Shown here one piece after another: positions 16,574 to 25,426 of a stretch of 64,000 bases of DNA. A program made the position numbers and the translations under genes. The stretch's first letter is position 1. Every line of letters begins with the position of its first letter. A model generated the notes under the pieces. The model was not told the DNA's origin. It saw nothing but the letters and a program-made list of their open reading frames with translations, and did not search any database. Source of the stretch: Actinomycetota bacterium (lineage in GTDB: Bacteria > Actinomycetota > Actinomycetes > Mycobacteriales > Micromonosporaceae); contig VAWN01000023.1 of assembly GCA_005885555.1 (NCBI GenBank), positions 1 to 64,000 on the forward strand, written 5' to 3'.

Positions 16574-18250
16574 TCACAGCATCGGGCGGGCGTCGGTCAG
16601 CAGCCGGTCGATCTCCTCGGTGACCGCCATCCGGCTCGGGTGGCTGGGCCGGATGATCAGCCGGCCGTGCCGGTCCAGCGCGCCCCACCGGTGTGCGACG
16701 TCGGTGACGAGGAACGCGACCGGGTGGATGACCAGCGCCGGGTGTACCGGTTCCACGATCACCTGCCCGGTCCGGTCCACCACGCCCTTACGCCCGCCCA
16801 GTTCGACGACGGCGAGCCCCTCGTCGGAGAACCCGTCGATGTAGCGCCCGTCGGACATCGCCGTGGCGAACGAGTCGTACCGCAACGGCACGACCACCCG
16901 TCCCGCACCGTCCACGGCGCCCCAGCGGCCGTCCCGCCGTACCGCCGCCATCCCGCGCCGGAACGGCCGCACGTCGTCGAAGCCGGTGGCGATCGTCACC
17001 TTGTCGGCCTTGTCCACGGCGATCCACGAGCCGTTCTCGTCGCGCGACACCCACGCCAGCCCGTCGGAGAAGCTGCTCACCCCGGTGTACCCGGACCGCG
17101 TGCGGATCAGCGTCTCGCCGGTCTCGTCGATCAGCTCCCAGGACCGGTACCCGGGCCGCTGCACCCAGGCCACCCCGTCGCGGAACGGCTGCACGTCGGC
17201 GTACCGCGCCGGAATGCACGTCTCGCCGTCCTCGTCGGTGAAGCCCCACCGGCCGGTCTGCTCGTCCCGCGCCGGGGTCGGCGGCTTGCGGATGCGCAGG
17301 ATCTCCTCGCGGCTGCGCGGGTACGGACCCCAGCCGCCCGCGGCCACCTTCCGGAACACCGCGTCGAGCGCCAGTTCGGTCTGCGCGATCAGCTCCGGGT
17401 CCTCGGTCTTGCGCAGCTCCAGCGCCTTCTCGAAATGGTTGCACGCCTCCATGTACCGGCCCTGGTCGTACGCGGACCGGCCGGCGTGCTGGTGCATCGT
17501 GGCGCGCAGCCGGTCGGGCAGCTCGGTGGAGTTGGCCAGCGCGAACAGCCGGTCGGCCTCCTCGTACTCGCCCTGCCACTGCAGCACGTGCGCCAGCCGC
17601 GCCTGGGTGATCGCGACGCGGCGCAGCTCCCCGGTGGCCTCCGCGTGCGCCAGCGCGAGCTTGCCGTCGGCCAGCGCCTGCTGCTGGTCGCCGAGGATGC
17701 GCGACACCACCGCCCGCAGGCTGAGCAGCCGCGCGCGCACCGCATCGTTGGTCTGCCCGTCGAGCCTGTCCGCGAGCATCTCCCGTACCTCGCGCAACCG
17801 CTCCGGGTCGTCGGCCACCTCGCGCAGCGTGTCCGGGTCGAAGCTCCAGGTCCAGTTGCTGAGGATCTGCTCGGGATCGCTCGGCGGCAGCTCCTGCGCC
17901 GGCGCCGGCGGCGCGCCGGCGACCGGCTGCTCGGGCACGCCACCGGGCGGGGTGGGCGCGGTCAACGCGTCGGCGAGGTCCGGCCGCAACACCAGCGGAG
18001 GCAGGCCAGGTGGTCCGAGGATCTGCCGCGCCGGCGGTCGAGGGGGTACCGCCGGCGCAGGCCGCTCCGCTTTCCGGGGTACCGGTGGCGCCGGGCCCAC
18101 TCCGGGGCTGATCGGCACCGTCCGCTCGACGTCTTCCCGCGGCTGCGGTACCACGCGCTCCCATGACGTCGTCGGCACGGTCGCCCACGCCGGGGCGGCG
18201 GGCCGTCGCCGCTCGGCGGGGCGGTCGTCGCGCTCGGGCACGCGGGTCAC
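16574..18250 (-). CDS. TPR plus WG-repeat protein
   Basis: About 558 residues. The N-terminal roughly 130 residues are Pro/Arg-rich and probably disordered. A helical TPR-like region follows (about 150-300: DAVRARLLSLRAVVSRILGD, QGEYEEADRLFALA, QGRYMEACNHFEKALEL). The C-terminal half has about six to seven WG repeats (RWGFTDEDGETCIPARYADV, WAVD-like, GRWGAVDGAGRVVVPLRYD, KGVVDRTGQVIVEPVHP), beta modules found in bacterial proteins of unknown function. The start is uncertain: GTG at 18250 is preferred because a TTG at 18337 would overlap the divergent permease gene's start. It is divergent from the ABC-2 exporter, so a shared promoter region is likely. Confidence 0.82.
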   Translation of the reverse strand: MTRVPERDDRPAERRRPAAPAWATVPTTSWERVVPQPREDVERTVPISPGVGPAPPVPRKAERPAPAVPPRPPARQILGPPGLPPLVLRPDLADALTAPTPPGGVPEQPVAGAPPAPAQELPPSDPEQILSNWTWSFDPDTLREVADDPERLREVREMLADRLDGQTNDAVRARLLSLRAVVSRILGDQQQALADGKLALAHAEATGELRRVAITQARLAHVLQWQGEYEEADRLFALANSTELPDRLRATMHQHAGRSAYDQGRYMEACNHFEKALELRKTEDPELIAQTELALDAVFRKVAAGGWGPYPRSREEILRIRKPPTPARDEQTGRWGFTDEDGETCIPARYADVQPFRDGVAWVQRPGYRSWELIDETGETLIRTRSGYTGVSSFSDGLAWVSRDENGSWIAVDKADKVTIATGFDDVRPFRRGMAAVRRDGRWGAVDGAGRVVVPLRYDSFATAMSDGRYIDGFSDEGLAVVELGGRKGVVDRTGQVIVEPVHPALVIHPVAFLVTDVAHRWGALDRHGRLIIRPSHPSRMAVTEEIDRLLTDARPML

Positions 18251-18313
18251 CTCGGGTCGAAAATCGCGTCCACTGGGCCGGTCGGGACGGGTAGAGTCAC
18301 CCGGCCCGATTGC

Positions 18314-18322
18314 GGAGGGAGG
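18314..18322 (+). promoter_or_regulatory. ribosome binding site deciding a GTG start
   Basis: GGAGGGAGG lies 7 bp before GTG 18330. It fixes the start of the first exporter permease at 18330, because the reading frame is open far upstream and antisense to the WG-repeat gene. Confidence 0.7.
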
Positions 18323-18329
18323 GTACGGC

Positions 18330-19151
18330 GTGGCCAATCACTCCGCTGGGGCTCCCGTACGATATCGGACTTTCATCGCATTGGTTAGTGCCGGCTTCCG
18401 CCGGTACTCCACCTATCGTCAGGCGACCCTAGCAGGACTTTTCACGAACGTCCTCTTCGGCTTCATGCGCACCTACGTGCTGCTCGCGGTCGTCGGCCGG
18501 CAGGCGGCGGGGTACGACGCGCGACAGATCGTCACCTATGTCTGGGTGAGCCAGGGGCTGATCGCGACCGTGGGCCTCTGGGGGGAGTTGGGCCTCGCCG
18601 ACCGGATCCGTACCGGTGACGTGGTGGCCGACCTGCTGCGTCCGGTACCCCCGGTGTTCGCCTACCTGGCCGCCGACCTGGGCCGCGCCGGGTTCGCGGC
18701 GCTGGTCCGGTTTGTCGGTCCGGTCCTGGTCGGTGCGCTGGCATTCGACCTGCGCTGGCCACAGCGCCCGGCCACCTATCCGTTGTTCGTGGTGTCCGCG
18801 GTGCTGGCCACGGTCATCAGCTTCGGCTGCCGGTACCTCACCGAGGCGGCCGCATACTGGCTGCTCGACGCGCGCGGCCCGCGGATCGTCTGGGCCCTGT
18901 GCTCGAACGCCCTGACCGGCCTGGTCTTTCCGCTGTCGTTTCTACCCGGCCGGGTGGCCGCGGTGCTCTGGACGGCGACCCCGTTCCCGTGGCTCCTGCA
19001 GGCGCCGGCCGACGTCGTGGTGGAGCGCCACTCCGCGGGCGGCGCCCTGGTACTGGTCGCCGGCCAGGCCGGCTGGGCCGGGCTCATGCTGGCGGTTGCC
19101 GGGTACGCCCAACGGCTGGGTACCCGTCGGCTGGTGGTGCAGGGTGGTTGA
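18330..19151 (+). CDS. ABC-2 type exporter permease 1 (DUF990-like)
   Basis: A 273-residue integral membrane protein with about six hydrophobic helices, first gene of a three-gene exporter. It fits the ABC2_membrane_6 (DUF990) type: a basic juxtamembrane N-terminus (FIALVSAGFRRYSTYRQATLAG) leads into the first helix, and later there is a loop GLADRIRTGDVVADLLRPVPP, typical of this family. GTG start at 18330 with a strong ribosome site. Its TGA overlaps the next permease's GTG region by 8 bp (19144-19151), so the two are translated together. Transported substrate unknown. Divergent from the WG-repeat gene. Confidence 0.88.
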   Translation: MANHSAGAPVRYRTFIALVSAGFRRYSTYRQATLAGLFTNVLFGFMRTYVLLAVVGRQAAGYDARQIVTYVWVSQGLIATVGLWGELGLADRIRTGDVVADLLRPVPPVFAYLAADLGRAGFAALVRFVGPVLVGALAFDLRWPQRPATYPLFVVSAVLATVISFGCRYLTEAAAYWLLDARGPRIVWALCSNALTGLVFPLSFLPGRVAAVLWTATPFPWLLQAPADVVVERHSAGGALVLVAGQAGWAGLMLAVAGYAQRLGTRRLVVQGG

Positions 19152-19938
19152 GACCTACCTGCACCTGTTGCGGGCGACCGTGCGCGCGCAGTCGCAGTAC
19201 CGGCTGTCGTTCGCGGTCGACGCCGTCGGTACCAGCTTCGGCGTGCTGCTGGACGTCGTGTCGGTGCTGGTGTTCTTCCGGGTGACCCGGTCGCTGGCCG
19301 GCTTCCCGTTCCGCGAGGCGTTCCTCATGGCGAGCCTGGCGACGTTCGGGTTCGCGCTGGCCGACCTCGTCGCGGGCAACGTGGACCTGTTGCGCTTCAA
19401 CGTCCGTACCGGCCGGCTCGACGCTCTGCTGGTGCGGCCGCTGGGCGTGCTGCCGCAGTTGCTCGTGCTGGACTTCGCGCCGCGCCGGCTGGGCCGGGTG
19501 GTCGAGTCGCTGGTCGTGTACGCGGTCGGGCTCGGGTACGCCGGCGTCGGGTGGAGCCCGGCCCGCGCGCTGCTCGCCGTCCTCGCCCCGCTGTCCGGCG
19601 GCGTCCTGTACGGTGCGTTGTTCGTGGCCTTCGGGTCGGTGGCGTTCTGGTGGATCGAGTCGGCCGAGTTCGCCAACGGATTCACTTACGGCGGAAGGGA
19701 TTTCGCCGCCTACCCGCTGACTGTCTACAGTGGACTGTTCCGGCGGCTGTTCGGGTACGGGCTCGGTTTCGCGTTCGTCTCCTACTACCCGGCGCTGGCG
19801 CTGCTCGGCCGCGCCGATCCGCTGCACGGGCCGGACTGGCTCGGCTGGTGCGCACCGCTGGTCGCGATCGCGGCCGCGCTCGCCGCCGGGGGCGTCTGGC
19901 GGCTGGGCGTCCGCCACTACCGGAGTACGGGGTCATGA
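19144..19938 (+). CDS. ABC-2 type exporter permease 2 (DUF990-like)
   Basis: A 264-residue partner permease with about six hydrophobic helices. It shares the family loop ALADLVAGNVDLLRFNVRTGRLDALLVRPLG in its first third, corresponding to the same loop of permease 1, consistent with a heterodimeric membrane unit. GTG at 19144 lies inside the end of the previous gene. The stop TGA (19936-19938) overlaps the ATG of the ATPase (ATGA). A one-mismatch copy of the 13-bp palindrome (GTCTACAGTGGAC) occurs at 19723-19735. No soluble domain or signal peptide. Confidence 0.88.
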   Translation: MVETYLHLLRATVRAQSQYRLSFAVDAVGTSFGVLLDVVSVLVFFRVTRSLAGFPFREAFLMASLATFGFALADLVAGNVDLLRFNVRTGRLDALLVRPLGVLPQLLVLDFAPRRLGRVVESLVVYAVGLGYAGVGWSPARALLAVLAPLSGGVLYGALFVAFGSVAFWWIESAEFANGFTYGGRDFAAYPLTVYSGLFRRLFGYGLGFAFVSYYPALALLGRADPLHGPDWLGWCAPLVAIAAALAAGGVWRLGVRHYRSTGS

Positions 19939-20891
19939 TCGAGACAGCGGGTTTGCGCAAGGAGTTCGTCGTTTCGGCGAAGGTGGGGAAGTTGCGCCGG
20001 GAGCGCCGGGTGGTCGCCGCCGTGGACGGGATCGACCTGCGCGTGGAGCGGGGCGAGACGCTGGGGTACCTCGGCCCGAACGGTGCCGGCAAGTCCACGA
20101 CCCTGAAGATGCTCACCGGGGTACTGACGCCGACCGCCGGCCGGATCAGCGTATGCGGGCTGACCCCGGTACCGCAGCGCACCCAGCTCGCCCGGCGGAT
20201 CGGCGTGGTGTTCGGCCAGCGTTCGCAGCTGTGGTGGGACCTGCCGCTGCGCGACTCGTTCGACCTGCTGCGCCACATCTACCGGGTACCGGCGCCGGAG
20301 CACGCCGGGCGGCTGGCGGAGTGCGTCGAGCTGCTCGACCTCGGGCCGCTGCTGCCGGTACCGGTGCGCCAGCTCTCGCTCGGCCAGCGGATGCGCGGCG
20401 AGCTGACCGCGGCGTTGCTGCACCGGCCGGAGGTGCTGTTCCTCGACGAGCCGACGATCGGCCTCGACGTGGTGAGCAAGCAGGCGGTACGGGAGTTCCT
20501 CACGCAACTGGGCCGGCGCGGCGACACCACGCTGATCCTCACCACGCACGACCTCGCCGACATCGAGCGGCTGTGCCGCCGGCTGGTCATCGTCGACCAC
20601 GGCCGGGTGGTGCACGACGGTACCGCCGAGGAGCTGCACTCCCGGTACGGTTCGCGGCGCCGCGTGGTGGTCGACCTCGACGAGCCGCTGGCGGAGCCGG
20701 TGACGCTGCCCGGCGTGGCGCTGGAGAGCGCCGAGGGGCTGCGGCTGACGTACCAGCTCGTCGACGGTACCAACGCTGGTGCGCTCGTCGCCCGGCTGGC
20801 GGCGGCGGCGTCGCTGCGCGACCTGGCCGTGGTGGAACCGGCGATCGAGGACGTGATCGCCCGGCTCTACGCCCGCGGCGCCACCGGCTGA
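19935..20891 (+). CDS. ABC exporter ATP-binding protein (COG4586-like)
   Basis: A 318-residue nucleotide-binding subunit. Walker A is LGPNGAGKSTT, the Q-loop is GVVFGQRSQLWWDLP, the signature is QLSLGQRMRGEL (LSLGQ), Walker B is VLFLDEPTIGLD, and the switch His is in LTTHDLAD. The FGQRSQLWWDLP segment is characteristic of the COG4586 ATPases that pair with DUF990 permeases. The C-terminal extension (about 240-318) is a regulatory strand domain. ATG at 19935 is coupled by a 4-bp overlap to permease 2. The end overlaps the convergent DUF3043 gene by 25 bp. Substrate unknown. Confidence 0.95.
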   Translation: MIETAGLRKEFVVSAKVGKLRRERRVVAAVDGIDLRVERGETLGYLGPNGAGKSTTLKMLTGVLTPTAGRISVCGLTPVPQRTQLARRIGVVFGQRSQLWWDLPLRDSFDLLRHIYRVPAPEHAGRLAECVELLDLGPLLPVPVRQLSLGQRMRGELTAALLHRPEVLFLDEPTIGLDVVSKQAVREFLTQLGRRGDTTLILTTHDLADIERLCRRLVIVDHGRVVHDGTAEELHSRYGSRRRVVVDLDEPLAEPVTLPGVALESAEGLRLTYQLVDGTNAGALVARLAAAASLRDLAVVEPAIEDVIARLYARGATG

Positions 20892-21490
20892 CCGACGGCC
20901 ACCTGCGGCTTGGGGATGCGCATCCGGCGGAAGGCGAGCGCTCGCATGATCGCGTACAGGTACAGCGACCCCCAGCGCTCGTTGTTCTTCGGGAACGCGT
21001 CCTGGACCCGCTTGCGGACCAGCCGGGCGAGGAACACGCTGTCCCCGATGATGGTCAGCAGCATGGCCGCGAACAGCAGGTTCGAGCCGAGCTGGACGGA
21101 GTAGACGGGCACCAGCGACAGCACGAGCACCAGCACGGTGCCGAAGAAGAAGATCGAGCCGACGTTGCGCCGCGCGTCGACGATGTCCCGCACGTACCGG
21201 CGGACCGGGCCACGGTCGCGCACGGTCAGGTACCGGTCGTCGCCGCGCGCCATGCCTTCGCGCCGGTCCGCCGCGTCCTGCCGGCGCTTGTCCCGGGACA
21301 GCGCCCGCGCTTCCTTGGTGTTGGCCGGTGCCGGTGTGGCCAGCCGGCGATTGGCCACCGGCCGCCTCGGCGTGGCCTCGCCCTTCTTGGGCGTGTACCC
21401 CTTCGGCTTCGGCGGCGCAGCCGGCTCCGGCTCGACCTCCTCGATCGATTCGGTGACCGGGTCGGCGGACTTGCGGCGGAACAGCGGCAC
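20867..21490 (-). CDS. DUF3043 membrane protein
   Basis: A 207-residue protein with a charged Pro/Lys/Arg-rich cytoplasmic N-terminus (about 1-105) and two hydrophobic helices (about 113-133 and 138-158). The DUF3043 core is visible: EARALSRDKRRQDAADRREGMARGDDRYL, RDRGPVRRYVRDIVDARRNVG and FPKNNERWGSLYLYAIMRALAFRRMRIPKP. This family is found only in actinobacteria and its function is unknown. From memory the M. tuberculosis homologue Rv2206 sits between the glycerate kinase and cobT genes; here it is near both but next to murA, 18 bp upstream on the same strand. Confidence 0.92.
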   Translation of the reverse strand: MPLFRRKSADPVTESIEEVEPEPAAPPKPKGYTPKKGEATPRRPVANRRLATPAPANTKEARALSRDKRRQDAADRREGMARGDDRYLTVRDRGPVRRYVRDIVDARRNVGSIFFFGTVLVLVLSLVPVYSVQLGSNLLFAAMLLTIIGDSVFLARLVRKRVQDAFPKNNERWGSLYLYAIMRALAFRRMRIPKPQVAVGQPVAPRA

Positions 21491-21508
21491 GGGTGAAGGA
21501 TAGCCCCC

Positions 21509-22837
21509 TCAGCCGCGCTCGGCGCGGGCGCCCAGATCGGCGAGCTTGGCGTCGAAGTCCTCGTAGCCGCGGTTGATCAGGCTCACCCCGAAGACGTGCG
21601 AGGTACCCTCGGCCGCCAGCGCCGCGATCAGATGGCTGAACCCGCCGCGCAGGTCGGGGATGACCAGATCGGCGGCGTGCAGCTTGCTCGGGCCGGCGAT
21701 GACCGCGGAGTGCTGGAAGTTGCGCCGGCCGAACCGGCACGGGGTACCGCCGAGGCAGTCGCGGTACACCTGGATGGTCGCGCCCATCGTGTTGAGCGCG
21801 TCGGTGTACCCCAGCCGCCGCTCGTACACCGTCTCGTGCACGATCGACAGGCCGCGCGCCTGGGTCAACGCGACCACGAGCGGCTGCTGCCAGTCGGTCA
21901 TGAACCCGGGGTGCACGTCGGTCTCGATGGCCAGCGCCCGCAGTTCCCCGCCCGGGTGGAAGAACCGGATCCCGCCGTCGACGGGGGAGTCGTGCACCTC
22001 GAAGGCGCCGCCGACGGTCGTGAAGACGTTGAGGAACGTCATCATGTCGACCTGCCGGGCGCCGCGCACGGTGATGTCGCCGCCGGTGGCCAACGCCGCG
22101 CAGGCCCAGCTCGCCGCCTCCAACCGGTCGGTGATCGGCCGGTGGGAGTACCCGCGCAGGCTCGGTACCCCTTCGATCTCGATGACCCGGTCGGTGTGCA
22201 CCTTGATGACCGCGCCCATCTTCTGCAGGACGCAGATGAGGTCGACGATCTCCGGTTCCACGGCGGCGTTGCGCAGCTCGGTGACCCCCTCCGCGCGTAC
22301 CCCGGTGAGCAGTACCTGCTCGGTCGCGCCCACGCTCGGGTACGGCAGCTCGAACTTGGTGCCGTGCAGCCCGCTCGGTGCGGTCAGGTGCAGCCCGCCG
22401 GCCGTCTTGTCCACCACCGCACCGAACTGGCGCAGCGCCGCGAGGTGGAAGTCGATCGGCCGGTCGCCGATGTGGCAGCCGCCCAGCTCCGGGATGAACG
22501 CGTGGCCGAGCCGGTGCAGCAGCGGGCCGCAGAACAGGATCGGGATCCGGCTGGAGCCGGCGTGCACGTTGATCTCGTCGGCCGTGGCGGTGCCCACGTT
22601 CGCCGGGTCGAAGACGAACGCCCCGTTGCCGTCGTCGCTGACCCGTACCCCGTGCAGCTCCAGCAGGCCGCGGACCACCTCGACGTCACGGACCCTCGGC
22701 ACGTCGTACAGCCGGCTCGGAGTGTCTCCGAGCAGCGTCGCCACCATCGCCTTCGAGACGAGGTTCTTGGCGCCCCGTACCTTGATCTCACCGCGCAGCG
22801 GAGCACCGCCGTGCACGGTAAGGACGTCGTTGGGCAC
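21509..22837 (-). CDS. murA: UDP-N-acetylglucosamine 1-carboxyvinyltransferase
   Basis: First committed step of peptidoglycan synthesis: transfers enolpyruvate from PEP to UDP-GlcNAc in the cytoplasm. The product is 442 residues with two inside-out alpha/beta domains. Motifs: VRGAKNLVSKAMVATLL at the N-terminus (Lys and Asn of the active site), the catalytic-loop Cys in ELGGCHIGDRPIDFHL, and PEIVDLICVLQKMGA, TDVHPGFMTDWQQPL and the C-terminal GGFSHLIAALAAEG. Having Cys rather than Asp in the loop predicts fosfomycin sensitivity, by established analogy with E. coli Cys115. ATG or GTG near 22837, before which is a 112-bp spacer to nadA's end. Confidence 0.95.
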   Translation of the reverse strand: MPNDVLTVHGGAPLRGEIKVRGAKNLVSKAMVATLLGDTPSRLYDVPRVRDVEVVRGLLELHGVRVSDDGNGAFVFDPANVGTATADEINVHAGSSRIPILFCGPLLHRLGHAFIPELGGCHIGDRPIDFHLAALRQFGAVVDKTAGGLHLTAPSGLHGTKFELPYPSVGATEQVLLTGVRAEGVTELRNAAVEPEIVDLICVLQKMGAVIKVHTDRVIEIEGVPSLRGYSHRPITDRLEAASWACAALATGGDITVRGARQVDMMTFLNVFTTVGGAFEVHDSPVDGGIRFFHPGGELRALAIETDVHPGFMTDWQQPLVVALTQARGLSIVHETVYERRLGYTDALNTMGATIQVYRDCLGGTPCRFGRRNFQHSAVIAGPSKLHAADLVIPDLRGGFSHLIAALAAEGTSHVFGVSLINRGYEDFDAKLADLGARAERG

Positions 22838-22949
22838 GCGTACCTCCAGCCAAGGGGGGAAGTCATGCTGGGTATGGGCGAACTCGCCGGGCGAGCATAA
22901 CCGGAGTTGTCGAGCAGCGCGCTATAGGACGGATGAGAACTACGTCCCG

Positions 22950-24116
22950 TTACGGCAGGGCCAACATCTGGTCAAGAGCAACCCGGGCGAAATGCGCGGT
23001 AACCGGATCAACCGTGATCCGGTTGGGTACCCGTCCGGCGACCAGTTCCTCCAGCGACCACACCAGATGCGGAAGGTCGATGCGGTTCATCGTCGAGCAG
23101 TAGCACACGGTGCGGTCCAGGAAACTGACCTGCTTGTCCGGGTGCGCATCGGCGAGCCGGCGGACGAGGTTCAGCTCGGTGCCGATGGCCCACTTCGAGC
23201 CGGCCGGCGCCGCGTCGAGGGTCCGGATGATGAACTCCGTCGAGCCGACCAGGTCGGCCGCGGTCACCACCTCGTGCCGGCACTCCGGGTGGACGAGCAC
23301 GTTCACGTCGGGAATCCGATTCCGGATCTCGGTCACGCAGTCCAGCGTGAACCGCCCGTGTACCGAGCAGTGCCCGCGCCAGAGGATCATCGTCGCGTCA
23401 CGCAGCTGCTCGTCGGTCAACCCGCCGTCGCGCTTGTGCGGGTCGTAGAGCACGCAGTCGGACAGCGACATGCCCAGTTCCAGGACCGCGGTGTTGCGCC
23501 CGAGGTGTTGGTCCGGAAGGAACAGCACCTTCTCGCCCTTGCCCAGCGCCCACTCCAGCGCCCGCCTGGCGTTGGACGACGTGCAGACCACGCCGCCCCG
23601 GCGCCCGACGAAGCCCTTGATGTCGGCCGAGGAGTTCATGTAGGTGACCGGTACCGTCCGGTCGGCCAGGCCGGCCGACGCCAGCCGGTCCCAGGCCGCC
23701 TCCACCTGTGCCAGTACCGCCATGTCGGCCATCGAGCAGCCGGCGGCGAGGTCCGGCAGCACGACCTGCTGCGCGTCGCCGGTGAGGATGTCGGCGCTCT
23801 CGGCCATGAAGTGCACGCCGCAGAACACGATGAACTCCGCCTGCGGCCGGGCCGCCGCCTCCCGGGCCAGCTTGAACGAGTCGCCGGTCACGTCGGCGAA
23901 CTGGATGACCTCGTCGCGCTGGTAGTGGTGACCGAGCACGAACAGCCGGTCGCCCAGCGCCGCCTTCGCCCGGGTCGCGCGGGCCACCAGGTCCGGGTCG
24001 CTGGGCGCGGGCAGTTCGCCGGGGCAGTCCACGCCGCGCTCCGAGCCCGCGTCGGCACCCCGGCCGAGCAGGAGCAGGGCGGTCGCGGTGGGGGAGGGTT
24101 CAGCCCAGGAGGTCAC
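22950..24116 (-). CDS. nadA: quinolinate synthase
   Basis: 4Fe-4S enzyme that condenses iminoaspartate with dihydroxyacetone phosphate to give quinolinate for NAD synthesis. About 388 residues. Typical blocks: FVLGHHYQRDEVIQFADVTGDSF, VFCGVHFMAESADIL (first cluster Cys), CSMADMA, VTYMNSSADIKG, VVCTSSNA (second Cys), LFLPDQHLGRN, CSVHGRF, HPEC, and CYCSTMNRI (third Cys region). GTG at 24116 was chosen as the first start before the conserved region; it has no strong ribosome site. nadB and nadC are not adjacent in the window. The gene is divergent from the glycerate kinase gene. Confidence 0.95.
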   Translation of the reverse strand: MTSWAEPSPTATALLLLGRGADAGSERGVDCPGELPAPSDPDLVARATRAKAALGDRLFVLGHHYQRDEVIQFADVTGDSFKLAREAAARPQAEFIVFCGVHFMAESADILTGDAQQVVLPDLAAGCSMADMAVLAQVEAAWDRLASAGLADRTVPVTYMNSSADIKGFVGRRGGVVCTSSNARRALEWALGKGEKVLFLPDQHLGRNTAVLELGMSLSDCVLYDPHKRDGGLTDEQLRDATMILWRGHCSVHGRFTLDCVTEIRNRIPDVNVLVHPECRHEVVTAADLVGSTEFIIRTLDAAPAGSKWAIGTELNLVRRLADAHPDKQVSFLDRTVCYCSTMNRIDLPHLVWSLEELVAGRVPNRITVDPVTAHFARVALDQMLALP

Positions 24117-24183
24117 GTCGTCATGGTTGCACAGCGCGGTTGCGCCGGGCGGGTCCGCGGACGTGACGTGCGAGACTCCGGGG

Positions 24184-25302
24184 GTGCGCGTGCTGATCTG
24201 CCCGGACAAGTTCGCCGGCACGTTGACCGCGGTGCAGGCCGCCGAGGCGATCGCCGCGGGCTGGTCGGCCGTGGCGCCGGGTGACGAGCTGGTCCAGCGG
24301 CCGCTCGCCGACGGGGGTACCGGTTTCCTGGACGTGATCGCGGCCGCGGTCGGCGGCGACGAGATCCCGGTACCGGCGACGGATCCGCTCGGCCGGCCGG
24401 TCGCGGCCCGGGTACTGGTCGCCGGCACCACCGGGTACGTGGAGAGCGCGCAGGTCTGCGGCCTGCACCTGCTCGCCGTCGAGGAGCGCGACCCGCGGAC
24501 CACCACGTCCTACGGTCTCGGCACGCTGCTGGCGGCCGCCGTGGAGTCGGGGGTACGGCAGGTGGTCGTCGGGCTCGGCGGCTCCGCCACCAACGACGCC
24601 GGGGCGGGCATGCTGGCGGCGCTGGGCGCACCGGTACTGGACGCGGCCGGGTACGCCCTGCCGTACGGCGGCGCCGCGCTGACCGCGGCCGCCTCCCTCG
24701 GCGGCGTGCCGCGGCTGCGCGACGTGCAGCTGGTCGCCGCCTGCGATGTCGACAACCCGCTCACCGGTATCCACGGCGCCTCGGCCGTCTTCGGCCCGCA
24801 GAAGGGTGCCGACCGGGCGGACGTGCTGCTGCTCGACGCGGCGCTGGAGCACTTCGCGCAGGTGCTTCAGGCGCTGCCGACCTGCCCGCCGGGCCTCGCC
24901 GCGCTGCCCGGGTCGGGCGCGGCCGGCGGGCTCGGTGCCGCCCTGCTCGCCCTGGGCGGCCGGCTGATCTCCGGTATCGGCCTGGTCCGCGAGCTGACCG
25001 GACTGGACGCCGCGCTGGACGCGGCCGACCTGGTGATCACCGGCGAGGGCTCGTTCGACGCCCAGTCGCTGCGCGGCAAGGTGGTGTCCGGCGTCGCGGC
25101 CGGCGCGCGCGACCGTGGCCTGCCCTGCGTGGTACTGGCTGGTCAGGCGGGCGCCGGCCGCCGGGAGGCAGCAGCGGCCGGCGTCACGGATGTCCATACG
25201 CTGGTACACCATTTCGGTAACGTCGACGACGCCCTCGCCCGGCCCGCCGAGGGCCTGTCCGCCCTGGCCCGGCGCCTGGCCGGGCAGTGGTCCCGGACGT
25301 GA
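24184..25302 (+). CDS. glycerate kinase, GarK/GlxK type
   Basis: Phosphorylates D-glycerate, linking glyoxylate or serine degradation to glycolysis. About 372 residues of the GlxK (glycerate kinase type 1) family. Motifs: VLICPDKFAGTLTAVQAAEAIA at the start, RPLADGGTGFLDV, VVGLGGSATNDAGAGML (nucleotide loop), AACDVDNPLTGIHGASAVFGPQKGA and ITGEGSFDAQSLRGK. GTG at 24184 was chosen because homology begins at once (VRVLICPDKF); upstream in-frame GTGs exist. From memory the M. tuberculosis homologue Rv2205c also sits beside the ErpA-like gene, as here. Confidence 0.93.
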   Translation: MRVLICPDKFAGTLTAVQAAEAIAAGWSAVAPGDELVQRPLADGGTGFLDVIAAAVGGDEIPVPATDPLGRPVAARVLVAGTTGYVESAQVCGLHLLAVEERDPRTTTSYGLGTLLAAAVESGVRQVVVGLGGSATNDAGAGMLAALGAPVLDAAGYALPYGGAALTAAASLGGVPRLRDVQLVAACDVDNPLTGIHGASAVFGPQKGADRADVLLLDAALEHFAQVLQALPTCPPGLAALPGSGAAGGLGAALLALGGRLISGIGLVRELTGLDAALDAADLVITGEGSFDAQSLRGKVVSGVAAGARDRGLPCVVLAGQAGAGRREAAAAGVTDVHTLVHHFGNVDDALARPAEGLSALARRLAGQWSRT

Positions 25303-25426
25303 CGTAGGTTATTTCCGGTACCGGAAGGTGGCGCCCGGCCGGTGACGTGCCACCATAGGGAATGTCGCACCGGACGGCTAGCGTTGCCGTTACGTCATTG
25401 ATCACACGTCCCAGGGAGCAGTTACC

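Noticed and set aside
15515-18166. An 883-codon open frame on the plus strand
   Set aside because: It is antisense to the aldo/keto reductase and WG-repeat genes, His/Arg/Val-rich with no motif, a usual artefact of high G+C.
18251-18337. TTG 18337 as the WG-repeat gene start
   Set aside because: It would overlap the divergent permease start at 18330, which has a strong ribosome site. GTG 18250 is simpler, though not proven.
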